Shown here piece by piece: positions 1 to 8,948 of a stretch of DNA of 64,000 bases; position 1 is the first letter of the stretch, and every line of letters starts with the position of its first letter. Origin of the DNA: Flavobacteriales bacterium (lineage in GTDB: Bacteria; Bacteroidota; Bacteroidia; Flavobacteriales; Flavobacteriaceae); the NCBI GenBank assembly GCA_004214185.1, contig SGZG01000001.1, positions 48,769 to 112,768 of the forward strand. The letters are read 5' to 3'. Position numbers and translations under genes: made by a program. The notes beneath the pieces were generated by a model. That model was not told the origin of the DNA, searched no databases, and saw only the letters and a program-made list of their open reading frames with translations.

Positions 1-102
1 AAAAATAAATTGTCGTTAATTATCAAATTTCCCATTAATTATCTAATGCTTACTTTTATACAACTTTGCAAAGATAATAAAAATACATTTTAGTGTTTTT
101 CA

Positions 103-762
103 ATGAAATCTGAAAAAGAAATACATGTATACTTCATGCCTGGAATGTCTGCAAATTCCTTAATATTTGAACGTATAAAACTTCAGCATGAATTCAAATT
201 ACATTTTTTAGAGTGGATTCAACCTGAAAAAGATGAGAGTTTAAATAGTTATGCTAAAAGATTATCTCTAAAAATTGTTCATGATAATCCAATTTTAGTC
301 GGAGTGTCGTTTGGTGGAGTAATAATTCAAGAAATTTCTAAAATAATTGATGTTAGAAAATTAATAATAATTTCAAGTATTAAGTCAAAAAAGGAGATGT
401 CTAACTCAATGAAATTTGCTAAAAAAACTAAAAGTTACAAGCTTTTACCTGTTTCTTGGCTTGATGACTTTGAGAGTTTGATGGCATTTGTTTTTGGTCC
501 AAAAATAAAAAGACGAGTAGACCTGTACAGAAAATATCTTTCAGTAAGAAATAAACATTATTTAGAGTGGTCAATCGAAAAAATAATCAATTGGGATCAA
601 GAAAAAAGTTTAGAAAATATTATACACATTCACGGTACCAAAGACTCAATTTTTCCTGTTAGTAATATAAAAAATTATATACCTGTTAAAAATGGTGGTC
701 ACGCAATAATATTAAAAAATGCGGATTGGTTAAATGATTATTTTTCAGAAAATCTTATTTAA
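103..762 (+). CDS. alpha/beta-hydrolase fold protein
   Basis: This is a small 219-residue protein with the layout of a minimal alpha/beta hydrolase. A nucleophile elbow GVSFGG puts the likely catalytic Ser near residue 69. An acid candidate lies in GTKDSIFP and a His in the C-terminal GGHAII. No signal peptide or membrane segment is visible, so it is probably cytoplasmic. The substrate cannot be read from the sequence; esterase or thioesterase activity would fit. The gene stands alone on the plus strand and its stop overlaps by 4 nt the end of the convergent TPR gene. I am sure of the fold but not of the function. Confidence 0.75.
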   Translation: MKSEKEIHVYFMPGMSANSLIFERIKLQHEFKLHFLEWIQPEKDESLNSYAKRLSLKIVHDNPILVGVSFGGVIIQEISKIIDVRKLIIISSIKSKKEMSNSMKFAKKTKSYKLLPVSWLDDFESLMAFVFGPKIKRRVDLYRKYLSVRNKHYLEWSIEKIINWDQEKSLENIIHIHGTKDSIFPVSNIKNYIPVKNGGHAIILKNADWLNDYFSENLI

Positions 763-1274
763 ATTCTCTTCATTTGCTGTTGCATCATTTTAATTTGATC
801 AGAAAGCATTTTCTGTTTGTCTAGCTTTTTAGCTTCATTTAAAAGTGTAGTTGCTTCTCTTTTTCTTCTTTTTTGTATTAAAATTCCTGCTAGACTTAAT
901 TTAGCCATAGCCAAATCATGATCCATTGACAAACCTATTGAAATGGCCTTTTTAAAAAATTTTTCAGCTTGAGTTAGGTTAGTCTGAGATGAAACTATTC
1001 CCCATAGATAATTGTAATATCCAACTTGTTTTGTTGTTAGAGAACTTTCAGGATTTTTAATTTTTTTTAACCATTTTTCAGTTCCAACAAAATCTTGTTT
1101 TCTCAATTTGAAAAAAATTATCAAAATAATTTCATTTTTATAATACAAAAAAATGAAGATGATTGATAAAAAAATTAAAGCAATTCCATTACCAATATTA
1201 TTTTCATAAAATTGAAAAATTGAGTAAAGTAGACTCAAAATTGCAAGAATAAGTTTTATTATTTTTGGATACAT
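759..1274 (-). CDS. membrane-anchored TPR-like protein
   Basis: The protein has 171 residues. Two hydrophobic segments at about residues 5-22 and 29-55 (rich in Ile, Leu and Phe) form an N-terminal membrane anchor. The C-terminal 100 residues are helical with TPR-like spacing: YYNYLWGIVSSQTNLTQAEK is followed by AKLSLAGILIQKRRKREA. The Met/Gln-rich, basic tail (KMMQQQMKRI) is unusual. Small proteins of this layout are common and uncharacterised in Flavobacteria. It is divergent from rpmH across a 119-nt spacer. The function is unknown; a scaffold role in the membrane is only a guess from the TPR-like repeats. Confidence 0.6.
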   Translation of the reverse strand: MYPKIIKLILAILSLLYSIFQFYENNIGNGIALIFLSIIFIFLYYKNEIILIIFFKLRKQDFVGTEKWLKKIKNPESSLTTKQVGYYNYLWGIVSSQTNLTQAEKFFKKAISIGLSMDHDLAMAKLSLAGILIQKRRKREATTLLNEAKKLDKQKMLSDQIKMMQQQMKRI

Positions 1275-1327
1275 TTATAATCAGATTAGTAATTAGTTTA
1301 AACATTAAAGATTTTTTGAACAATACA

Positions 1328-1357
1328 TTTGAGTTAATTAAACTTATTGTATATTTG
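1328..1357 (+). promoter_or_regulatory. promoter of rpmH (Bacteroidota type)
   Basis: TTTG at 1328-1331 and TATATTTG at 1350-1357 are separated by 18 nt. This matches the Bacteroidota housekeeping sigma pattern, TTTG about 19 nt before TAnnTTTG. A start about 7 nt further on leaves a leader of roughly 30 nt before rpmH. Confidence 0.75.
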
Positions 1358-1393
1358 GCGTCAAATTTTAGTAAAAATAGTTAATTAATTCTA

Positions 1394-1552
1394 ATGAAAA
1401 GAACTTTTCAACCATCAAAAAGAAAAAGACGTAACAAACACGGATTCAGAGAAAGAATGTCTACGCCCAGTGGCAGAAAAGTCTTAGCTAGTAGAAGAGC
1501 TAAAGGAAGAAATAAAATTTCTGTTTCATCTGAACCAAGACATAAAAAATAA
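1394..1552 (+). CDS. rpmH: 50S ribosomal protein L34
   Basis: This 52-residue gene is too short for the ORF track. The product begins [19 protein letters not shown] and continues with [19 protein letters not shown], the L34 signature; the family is 44-54 residues long. L34 is a very basic protein of the large ribosomal subunit. The gene is monocistronic here: it has its own TTTG/TATATTTG promoter upstream and a clear hairpin terminator 23 nt after the stop. In many bacteria rpmH sits next to dnaA and rnpA, but here dnaA is about 60 kb away and rnpA is not adjacent. The identification is certain. Confidence 0.97.
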   Translation: MKRTFQPSKRKRRNKHGFRERMSTPSGRKVLASRRAKGRNKISVSSEPRHKK

Positions 1553-1575
1553 GTGAATAAAAAGTTAAAAAAAAT

Positions 1576-1607
1576 AAGGTGTTACTTTTTTAGTAACACC
1601 TTTTTTT
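1576..1607 (+). terminator. intrinsic terminator of rpmH
   Basis: An inverted repeat, AAGGTGTTACT and AGTAACACCTT, has a T5 loop and is followed by a run of seven T overlapping the end of the stem. It separates rpmH from carB, so carB must have its own promoter in the short spacer, although none matches the consensus well. Confidence 0.9.
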
Positions 1608-1641
1608 ATATATATTCATATCCCGAAAATAACATCAACAA

Positions 1642-4491
1642 ATGCCATTAAGAAAAGATTTAAAAAGTATTTTGATAATAGGTTCTGGACCTATTGTAAT
1701 TGGACAAGCCTGTGAGTTTGATTATTCTGGATCTCAAGCTTTGAGATCCTTAAGAGAGGATGGGATTCAAACGATTTTAATTAATTCCAATCCTGCTACA
1801 ATAATGACTGATCCTGTCATGGCGGATCATATTTATTTAAAACCGTTAACAACAAATTCTATTAAGGAAATTTTATCAATTCACAAGGTAGATGCAGTTT
1901 TACCAACCATGGGTGGACAAAGTGCTTTAAATCTCTGTATTGAGGCAGATGAAAAGGGAATTTGGAAAGATAATGATGTTGAAATAATTGGAGTTGATAT
2001 CGATGCAATCAATATCTGTGAGGATAGAGAACAGTTTAAACAGTTATTAAAAACTATTGAAATTCCAGTGGCTCCCGCAAAAACTGCAACTTCTTTTTTA
2101 AAAGGTAAAGAAATTGCACAAGAATTTGGTTTCCCACTTGTTATTAGACCTTCTTTTACACTTGGTGGAAGCGGTGCCTCCCTTGTATATAAAGCAGAAG
2201 ATTTTGACGAATTACTTACTCGTGGTTTAGAAGCATCTCCCATTCATGAGGTTTTGATAGATAAGGCTTTAATGGGTTGGAAAGAATATGAATTAGAGCT
2301 TTTGAGAGATAAAAACGATAATGTAGTTATTATATGTACAATTGAAAATATGGATCCAATGGGAATTCATACAGGAGATTCAATAACTGTAGCTCCTGCA
2401 ATGACATTATCAGACTCCGCATACCAGCGAATGCGAGATATGGCTATCAAGATGATGAGAAGTATTGGAGATTTTGCTGGAGGTTGTAATGTTCAATTTG
2501 CTGTAAGTCCTGATGAAAATGAAGATATTATTGCAATTGAAATTAACCCAAGAGTATCAAGATCCTCAGCTCTAGCATCAAAGGCATCAGGTTATCCTAT
2601 CGCTAAGGTTGCCAGTAAACTAGCTATTGGATACACATTAGACGAATTAAACAATCAAATTACTAAGTCTACTTCGGCATTATTTGAGCCAACTTTGGAT
2701 TATGTAATTGTCAAAATTCCACGCTGGAATTTTGATAAGTTTGAGGGCTCTGAAAGAACTCTTGGTTTACAAATGAAATCAGTTGGAGAGGTAATGGGTA
2801 TAGGAAGGTCATTTATTGAAGCCTTGCACAAAGCAACTCAATCTCTCGAAATTAAAAGAAATGGAATAGGTGCAGACGGAAAAGGATATACTAATTATCA
2901 GCAAGTGATTGATAAATTAACTAATGCAAGTTGGGATAGAGTTTTTGTAATATATGATGCTATAAAGATGGGTATTTCTCTTGATAGAGTTCATGAAATT
3001 ACTAAAATAGATATGTGGTATTTAAGACAATATGAATCTCTTATTAACCTTGAAAATGAAATTTCTACATATTCTCTAGAAACAATCACAAAAGATCTTA
3101 TACTAGATGCAAAACAAAAAGGTTTTGCAGATCGACAGATTGCGCACATGCTCGGTTGTTTGGAAAGTGAAGTTTACAAGAAAAGAAAAAGTATGAATAT
3201 TAATAGAGTTTATAAGCTTGTTGATACTTGTGCTGCTGAATTTAAAGCTCTAACTCCATACTATTATTCAACCTTTGAAGAAGAAATTAAATTAGCTGAT
3301 GGAACTGTTTACACTGAAAATGAAAGCCATTCGTCTGATAGAAAAAAAATAATTGTATTAGGATCTGGCCCTAACAGAATTGGACAGGGTATCGAATTTG
3401 ATTATTGTTGTGTTCATGGAGTTCTTGCTTCGGCTGAATGTGGTTATGAAACAATTATGATTAATTGTAACCCTGAAACTGTTTCAACAGATTTTGATAC
3501 TGCTGACAAACTTTACTTCGAGCCCGTTTTTTGGGAGCATATATACGACATAATCCAGCACGAGAAACCTGAGGGAGTAATTGTTCAACTTGGAGGTCAA
3601 ACTGCGCTTAAGTTAGCAGAAAAACTCGATAGATATGGTATAAAAATCATGGGAACAACTTACCAGGCTCTTGATTTAGCTGAAGACAGAGGAAGCTTTT
3701 CAACTTTATTAAAAGAAAACAATATTCCTTATCCTGAATTCGGTGTTGCTGAAACCGCTGATCAAGCACTATCTCTTGCTGATAAACTAAATTTTCCAAT
3801 ACTTGTTAGACCCTCATATGTTCTTGGGGGCCAAGGGATGAAAATAGTTATAAATAAAGAAGAATTAGAGGCTCATGTAGTTGATCTTCTTCAAAAAATT
3901 CCTAATAACAAACTATTGTTAGACCATTATCTCGATGGGGCTATAGAAGCTGAAGCAGATGCAATATGTGATGGTAAGGACGTTTTGATTATTGGAATCA
4001 TGGAACACATTGAACCATGCGGTGTTCACTCAGGAGATTCTAACGCTACCCTTCCTCCATTTAATCTTGGTAAATTAGTAATGCAGCAAATAATAGATCA
4101 TACTAAAAAAATTGCTATATCGTTAAAAACCGTTGGACTCATTAACATACAATTTGCAATTAAGGATGAGGTAGTTTATATAATTGAGGCAAATCCTAGA
4201 GCTTCAAGAACAGTTCCTTTTATAGCAAAAGCATATAAACAGCCTTATGTAAATTATGCGACCAAGGTAATGTTAGGTAACTTAAAGGTCTCGGATATTG
4301 AATATAAACCAGACTTAAATGGATTTGCAATAAAACAACCAGTTTTCTCTTTTAACAAATTTCCTAATGTTAACAAAAGTTTGGGTCCAGAGATGAAAAG
4401 TACTGGAGAGAGTATATTATTTATTGATGATTTAAAAGACGATCAATTTTATGAGTTATACTCAAGAAGAAAAATGTATTTAACTCAATAA
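1642..4491 (+). CDS. carB: carbamoyl-phosphate synthase large chain
   Basis: CarB makes carbamoyl phosphate from bicarbonate, ATP and glutamine-derived ammonia for pyrimidine and arginine synthesis. The two homologous halves are both visible. Each starts with a pre-ATP-grasp motif (GSGPIVIGQACEFDYSG near residue 12 and GSGPNRIGQGIEFDYC near residue 570). Each also carries the ATP-grasp signature, EINPRVSRSSALASKASGYP in the first half and EANPRASRTVPFIAKAYKQP in the second. The protein is 949 residues against about 1073 in E. coli. It stops right after the second ATP-grasp domain, so the C-terminal MGS-like allosteric domain that binds UMP and ornithine is missing. carA is not in the window. 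Short CarB is, as I recall, usual in Flavobacteria, so this is unlikely to be damage. Confidence 0.97.
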   Translation: MPLRKDLKSILIIGSGPIVIGQACEFDYSGSQALRSLREDGIQTILINSNPATIMTDPVMADHIYLKPLTTNSIKEILSIHKVDAVLPTMGGQSALNLCIEADEKGIWKDNDVEIIGVDIDAINICEDREQFKQLLKTIEIPVAPAKTATSFLKGKEIAQEFGFPLVIRPSFTLGGSGASLVYKAEDFDELLTRGLEASPIHEVLIDKALMGWKEYELELLRDKNDNVVIICTIENMDPMGIHTGDSITVAPAMTLSDSAYQRMRDMAIKMMRSIGDFAGGCNVQFAVSPDENEDIIAIEINPRVSRSSALASKASGYPIAKVASKLAIGYTLDELNNQITKSTSALFEPTLDYVIVKIPRWNFDKFEGSERTLGLQMKSVGEVMGIGRSFIEALHKATQSLEIKRNGIGADGKGYTNYQQVIDKLTNASWDRVFVIYDAIKMGISLDRVHEITKIDMWYLRQYESLINLENEISTYSLETITKDLILDAKQKGFADRQIAHMLGCLESEVYKKRKSMNINRVYKLVDTCAAEFKALTPYYYSTFEEEIKLADGTVYTENESHSSDRKKIIVLGSGPNRIGQGIEFDYCCVHGVLASAECGYETIMINCNPETVSTDFDTADKLYFEPVFWEHIYDIIQHEKPEGVIVQLGGQTALKLAEKLDRYGIKIMGTTYQALDLAEDRGSFSTLLKENNIPYPEFGVAETADQALSLADKLNFPILVRPSYVLGGQGMKIVINKEELEAHVVDLLQKIPNNKLLLDHYLDGAIEAEADAICDGKDVLIIGIMEHIEPCGVHSGDSNATLPPFNLGKLVMQQIIDHTKKIAISLKTVGLINIQFAIKDEVVYIIEANPRASRTVPFIAKAYKQPYVNYATKVMLGNLKVSDIEYKPDLNGFAIKQPVFSFNKFPNVNKSLGPEMKSTGESILFIDDLKDDQFYELYSRRKMYLTQ

Positions 4492-4515
4492 TAATAATAT
4501 TTCTATATTAGAGAT

Positions 4516-5622
4516 ATGGATAATATAATTCTAATATTATTATTAATTCTTTTAGTTTTTGTTGTTTACACTCTTAAAAGTAAAAAGGATTCAGGTTCCA
4601 ACGAATTACTTGTTCAGTTGACTAATAATTTGAGTAATGAAATTCAAAATATTAGAAAAGAGGTAAGTGAAAATTCAGAAAAAAATAGACTTGAGCTTGA
4701 ATCTAAGCTAATATCAATTAATAAAGAGATTAATGATTTTCATAAAACATCTAAAGAAGATATACAGAAGCAGTTTTCTGATTCTAATAAAGTAATTAAA
4801 GATGTAACTGTTGAATTAGAAAAAATAAAAGGAACTAATAAGCAGGTTTTAAATTTTGCAAATCAAATGAAATCTTTGGAGAAAATTCTTGGAAATCAGA
4901 AACAAAGAGGAATTTTTGGTGAAATACAACTAGAAAATTTACTAACGAACGTTCTTCCACCTGAAATATTTCAAATGCAATATTCCTTTAATAGTGGTGA
5001 AATTGTAGATGCTATTGTTAAAGTTAATGATCATATTATTCCGATTGATGCTAAATTTTCTTTGGATAATTACAATAAAATGATTGAAAGCTCTGATAAT
5101 TTAGAAATTGAAACTCTTGAGAAAAAATTTAGAATAGACATAAAATCAAGAATTGATGAAACATCTAAATACATTCGTCCCACTGAAAAAACTTTAGACT
5201 ATGCATTTATGTTTATCCCAGCTGATGGATTATATCAAGATTTACTCAACAACAGGGTTGGATCACTGCAAATTAATTCAAAAGATTTAGTCTCTTACGC
5301 ATATGATAAAAAAGTAATGATAGTTTCTCCAATGAGTTTGTTTCCAATGCTCCAAATTACGATGAAAGCATTAAACAACTTAAAATTTGAGAAATCAGTT
5401 GATGAAGTGATTAAAAACGTTGAAAAACTTCGAAATCATTTAAATTCTTACCAAAACTCTCATAATAGACTTGGTAAATCATTAAGTGCTGCAGTTAATC
5501 ATTATAATGACACAAATAAAGAATTTAATAAAATTGATAAAGATGTAACTAAAATTTCTAATGGAAGTTTCAATATTGGTTTAGATACTAGTCCTGTAGA
5601 AAGACCTTATATCGAAGAATGA
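4516..5622 (+). CDS. rmuC: RmuC family DNA recombination protein
   Basis: An N-terminal membrane anchor (residues 3-20, ILILLLILLVFVVYTL) is followed by a coiled coil to about residue 120. The RmuC domain comes next, with KQRGIFGEIQLENLL, IPIDAKFSLDNY, and a stretch ending in AFMFIPADGLY. RmuC is a predicted nuclease-like protein that limits recombination at inverted repeats in E. coli; the biochemical activity is not settled. The 368-residue length is at the short end for the family. The gene lies 24 nt after carB on the same strand, so the two may be co-transcribed. It is convergent with purB, with only 2 nt between the stops. Confidence 0.9.
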   Translation: MDNIILILLLILLVFVVYTLKSKKDSGSNELLVQLTNNLSNEIQNIRKEVSENSEKNRLELESKLISINKEINDFHKTSKEDIQKQFSDSNKVIKDVTVELEKIKGTNKQVLNFANQMKSLEKILGNQKQRGIFGEIQLENLLTNVLPPEIFQMQYSFNSGEIVDAIVKVNDHIIPIDAKFSLDNYNKMIESSDNLEIETLEKKFRIDIKSRIDETSKYIRPTEKTLDYAFMFIPADGLYQDLLNNRVGSLQINSKDLVSYAYDKKVMIVSPMSLFPMLQITMKALNNLKFEKSVDEVIKNVEKLRNHLNSYQNSHNRLGKSLSAAVNHYNDTNKEFNKIDKDVTKISNGSFNIGLDTSPVERPYIEE

Positions 5623-5624
5623 TT

Positions 5625-6965
5625 TTAAATTCCTGTATAGTTGGTTGGTGAGATATTCTTTAATTCTACCTTAATTTCTGATTTAACATTTAACGAATCA
5701 ATAAACTCATGAATAGTCTTTTTATTTATTTCAGAATTTATTCTAGTTAAGTTTTTAAGTGCCTCGTATGGGTTTGGATAGCCTTCTCTTCTTAGAATAG
5801 TTTGTATCGCCTCCGCAATTACTGCCCAATTGTTTTCAAGATCTTCTTCAATTTTTTCTTTATTTACTATTAATTTATTGATTCCTTTAATAGTCGATTT
5901 AAATGCAATTGATGTATGACTAAAAGGAACACCAACGTTTCTAAGAACTGTGCTATCAGTTAAATCTCTTTGAAGTCTTGAAATAGGCAATTTTGATGAT
6001 AAATGCTCTAAAATTGAATTAGCAATTCCTAAATTTCCCTCAGAATTTTCAAAATCTATAGGATTAACTTTATGAGGCATCGCAGAAGATCCAACTTCGT
6101 TTTTTTGAATTTTTTGTTTGAAATAATCCATTGAAATATATGTCCACATATCTCTATTGAAGTCAATGAGAATAGTATTTATTCTTTTCATGCAATCAAA
6201 TAGAGATGCTAAATGATCATAATGTTCAATTTGGGTTGTAGGAAAAGAATGTTTTAAACCTAAATCATTTAATAAAGAACTTGCAAACTTTTTCCAATCA
6301 ATATTTGGAAATGCAACTTTATGAGCATTAAAATTTCCAGTGGCTCCTCCAAATTTTGCCGCAAATGGAATAGAATTTAAAAAGTTAAGCTGTTCAATTA
6401 TTCTGGTTTTAAAAACATCAAATTCTTTTCCTAATCTTGTGGGTGAAGCTGCTTGACCATGTGTTCTAGCTAACATTGGTAAGTTGAAGTATTCCTTTGT
6501 CTTTTCGTCTAATAGTGTAATAATTTCATTTATCTCCGGAATGTATACTGTTGAAATAGCTTCTTTTATTGAAAGTGGAACAGCAGTATTGTTTATATCC
6601 TGTGAAGTCAAGCCAAAGTGTATAAACTCTGAATACTTCTCTAATTTTAGTTTTTTAAATTTATTTTTTATGAAATATTCTACTGCTTTAACATCATGAT
6701 TAGTTTCTTTTTCAATGTTTTTGATTTCAAGGGCATCATTTTCATTGAATTCATTGTAAATCTTTTTTATGTCTGGGATAATTTCTTTGGGAAAATTTTT
6801 AAAAGTTGTTATTTCTGATTTGGTTAAAGCAATAAAATATTCGATTTCAACCAAAACACGATATTTAATCAGTGCATATTCTGAAAAGAAATTTGAATAG
6901 CTTAAAGTTTTGCTATGGTATCTACCATCAATTGGGCTAATTGCATTAAGTGAGTTGAGTTTCAT
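5625..6965 (-). CDS. purB: adenylosuccinate lyase
   Basis: PurB cleaves adenylosuccinate to AMP and also the SAICAR intermediate in IMP synthesis, releasing fumarate in both cases. The N-terminus NAISPIDGRYHSKT and the fumarase/lyase signature GSSAMPHKVNPIDFENSEGN identify it. It belongs to the E. coli-like class of about 450 residues. The ORF track begins two codons earlier (MYMKL). I prefer the second Met because family members begin close to this point, but the first ATG at 6971 is possible. It is the last gene of a minus-strand run that begins with rlmH, though a TACATTTG element upstream may give it a promoter of its own. Confidence 0.95.
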   Translation of the reverse strand: MKLNSLNAISPIDGRYHSKTLSYSNFFSEYALIKYRVLVEIEYFIALTKSEITTFKNFPKEIIPDIKKIYNEFNENDALEIKNIEKETNHDVKAVEYFIKNKFKKLKLEKYSEFIHFGLTSQDINNTAVPLSIKEAISTVYIPEINEIITLLDEKTKEYFNLPMLARTHGQAASPTRLGKEFDVFKTRIIEQLNFLNSIPFAAKFGGATGNFNAHKVAFPNIDWKKFASSLLNDLGLKHSFPTTQIEHYDHLASLFDCMKRINTILIDFNRDMWTYISMDYFKQKIQKNEVGSSAMPHKVNPIDFENSEGNLGIANSILEHLSSKLPISRLQRDLTDSTVLRNVGVPFSHTSIAFKSTIKGINKLIVNKEKIEEDLENNWAVIAEAIQTILRREGYPNPYEALKNLTRINSEINKKTIHEFIDSLNVKSEIKVELKNISPTNYTGI

Positions 6966-6990
6966 ATACATTTGCTTTGAAAAACAAGCA

Positions 6991-6998
6991 CAAATGTA
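6991..6998 (-). promoter_or_regulatory. possible -7 element upstream of purB
   Basis: Read on the minus strand, TACATTTG matches TAnnTTTG. It lies about 20-27 nt ahead of the purB start codons. No good TTG element is found at the right distance upstream, so this is a weak call. Confidence 0.35.
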
Positions 6999-7012
6999 AG
7001 CTTTTTTGAAAA

Positions 7013-7780
7013 TTATTTACGATTTAAAACCTTAAATTCCTCGTAACATCCACTTATAGCATCCAAAATTTGAAGATCATTAGCTGTTTCTATAAAACTA
7101 TCTGAAAAGTTACAATTCCTTAAAATTTCATCAATATCAATTCTTTCGATTTGTAAAAGTTCTTCAAGAGTTTCTCGATCGAATTTTGATGATAGAAGTT
7201 CACGAATTCTGTAATCTTCTTTCATCTGTTTTAGTTTCTTTAGTTGTCTAGGATTTTTTCCAAATAAGTTATATAGAAAGTCTGTAGGATTAAAAATTGC
7301 ATTAATAACCTTAGAAAAAGCTCCTGAATTCCTTGAACCTCCTTCGTATCCTCTGGTTGGAAGGCCAGGAATACTATATCTATATGATTTACTAACAGGA
7401 ACATTTTTTGCATCTATTTCTAGATATCCAGTTAGCTGATATGGTTTAACTATAACTTCTTCTAATGCATATGCCAATTCTGTTAATTGAATTTTTGAAT
7501 TTTCAAATTTTAGTAAATCGTTTGTGACTCTAACTTTGATGGATTTGTACCCTAAATATGAAAGGTATAGTGTATCATTAAGTTTTGCTGGTATTTCAAA
7601 TTTTCCTTTACTATCAGTAATTACTCCAATAACTTGATTTAAGTTTATTACATGAACACTTGGAATAGGTTTATTATCAGAAGAATTTTCTACAAATGCA
7701 ATTAGATTTTTGTTTTGTGAAAAGATAATTCCATTAGAAAAAATAAAAAAAAACAATAATAAGAAGTGAAATTTTTTCAT
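7013..7780 (-). CDS. secreted carboxypeptidase-regulatory-like domain protein
   Basis: A signal peptide (KKFHFLLLFFFIFSNGIIFS) is followed by a CarboxypepD_reg-like beta domain (residues 25-105, including GVITDSKGKFEIP and DTLYLSYLGYKSIKV). The C-terminal 130 residues are helical and charged, and I do not recognise them. The N-terminal domain also opens many TonB-dependent receptors, but no receptor barrel follows here, so this is a free-standing periplasmic or outer-membrane-associated protein. The ORF-track start is a TTG lying in a possible -7 element (TACTTTTG, 7787-7794). The ATG three codons later gives a cleaner signal peptide and is used here. The role is unknown. Confidence 0.7.
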   Translation of the reverse strand: MKKFHFLLLFFFIFSNGIIFSQNKNLIAFVENSSDNKPIPSVHVINLNQVIGVITDSKGKFEIPAKLNDTLYLSYLGYKSIKVRVTNDLLKFENSKIQLTELAYALEEVIVKPYQLTGYLEIDAKNVPVSKSYRYSIPGLPTRGYEGGSRNSGAFSKVINAIFNPTDFLYNLFGKNPRQLKKLKQMKEDYRIRELLSSKFDRETLEELLQIERIDIDEILRNCNFSDSFIETANDLQILDAISGCYEEFKVLNRK

Positions 7781-7802
7781 CAAATTCAAAAGTACAAGTT
7801 AA

Positions 7803-8381
7803 TTATGAAATAAAATCAATTAATTTATTCATGGCCAAAGATCTGTGACTAATTGAATTTTTCTCTTCTAAAGACAATTCTCCAAATGTTTTAGTGTACC
7901 CGCGAGGAATAAATACCGGATCATAACCAAATCCATTTTCTCCTTTTGATTTTTTAGTAATAATACCCTCAACTACACCTTCAAAAGTGTAAATTTTACT
8001 ATTAAGAATCAGAGCTATAACAGTTTTAAATCTAGCTTTTCTATTTTTTTTATTTTTTAATTTTTTGAGTAATTTATTTATATTATCTGTTGAATTTTTG
8101 GATATTCCAGCATACCTAGCAGAATGAACCCCTGGCTTTCCATTCAGTGAATCAACTTCAAGACCTGTGTCATCAGCGAAAACATTTAAATTATATTTTT
8201 TATACATGTAATTGGCTTTAAAAATAGCATTTCCTTCAATTGTATTTTCGTTTTCTGGAATTTCCTCACATAATCCAATATCATCCAAGCTTTTAATATT
8301 AAATTCTTTAGGCAATACTTTTTTGATTTCGAGTACTTTATTTTTGTTGCTTGTAGCAAATAACAAATCAATTTTAGTCAT
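7803..8381 (-). CDS. rdgB: non-canonical purine NTP pyrophosphatase (RdgB/HAM1)
   Basis: This enzyme hydrolyses dITP, dXTP and ITP to monophosphates, keeping deaminated purines out of DNA and RNA. The family motifs are plain: ATSNKNKVLEIKKVL at the N-terminus, then FADDTGLEVDSLNGKPGVHS with the metal-binding acids, FEGVVEG, and GFGYDPVFIP. The final SHRSLAMNKL substrate-lid motif is also present. The length of 192 residues is normal. Its start overlaps the end of rlmH by 8 nt, so the two are translationally coupled. A second house-cleaning pyrophosphatase of another family (Maf) lies at about 27 kb. Confidence 0.95.
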   Translation of the reverse strand: MTKIDLLFATSNKNKVLEIKKVLPKEFNIKSLDDIGLCEEIPENENTIEGNAIFKANYMYKKYNLNVFADDTGLEVDSLNGKPGVHSARYAGISKNSTDNINKLLKKLKNKKNRKARFKTVIALILNSKIYTFEGVVEGIITKKSKGENGFGYDPVFIPRGYTKTFGELSLEEKNSISHRSLAMNKLIDFIS

Positions 8382-8841
8382 TGTGATAAGGATGATTATT
8401 TATAATTGTAAAAGCTCTATACAATTGCTCAGTAAAAAACAATCTTATAATTTGATGGGAAAAAGTCATACTTGATAGTGAAACTAAATCATTTGATTTT
8501 TCGTAAATGCTGTTTGAAAATCCAAATGCTCCACCAATTACAAATATTAAATTTTTATTTGTTTGAGTTTTTGATGATATAAACTCTGAAAATTTTCTTG
8601 AACCATATGATTTACCTCTTTCATCAAGGAGAATAAGTATATCATTTTTGTTTAAATTTTTTAAAATATTATCACCTTCTACTTTTTTAATTTCTTCTTC
8701 TGATATTTTTTTTGACTTTGCGCTGTTTATTTCAATAATTTTAAACCTACAATAAAAATTTATCCTTTTAATATATTCATCAATTAGTTTACTTAATTCA
8801 GTTCTTTTAGTTTTTCCAACAACAATTAATTTAATTTCCAT
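8374..8841 (-). CDS. rlmH: 23S rRNA (pseudouridine1915-N3)-methyltransferase
   Basis: RlmH is a SPOUT-class methyltransferase that modifies pseudouridine 1915 of 23S rRNA on assembled ribosomes. The 155-residue length is typical. The C-terminal trefoil-knot SAM site is clear: FVIGGAFGFS, followed by SLSSMTFSHQIIRLFFTEQL with the end AFTIINNHPYH. It is the first gene of the minus-strand run rlmH-rdgB and is divergent from priA across about 107 nt. Confidence 0.95.
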   Translation of the reverse strand: MEIKLIVVGKTKRTELSKLIDEYIKRINFYCRFKIIEINSAKSKKISEEEIKKVEGDNILKNLNKNDILILLDERGKSYGSRKFSEFISSKTQTNKNLIFVIGGAFGFSNSIYEKSNDLVSLSSMTFSHQIIRLFFTEQLYRAFTIINNHPYHND

Positions 8842-8948
8842 ATAATTAAGAAATGATAAATTTTAATTTATATTAGAACGTAAATATATGGTATAGATTA
8901 AAATTAATTTAATTGAAATAACTAATTAATTGTTAAAATACAATCAAG

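Noticed and set aside
1881-2243. 120-residue ORF on the strand opposite carB, and other antisense ORFs such as 12177-12425, 43230-43568 and 53778-54089
   Set aside because: They lie wholly inside strongly conserved genes, have no family features, and come from the low-stop antisense frames of those genes.
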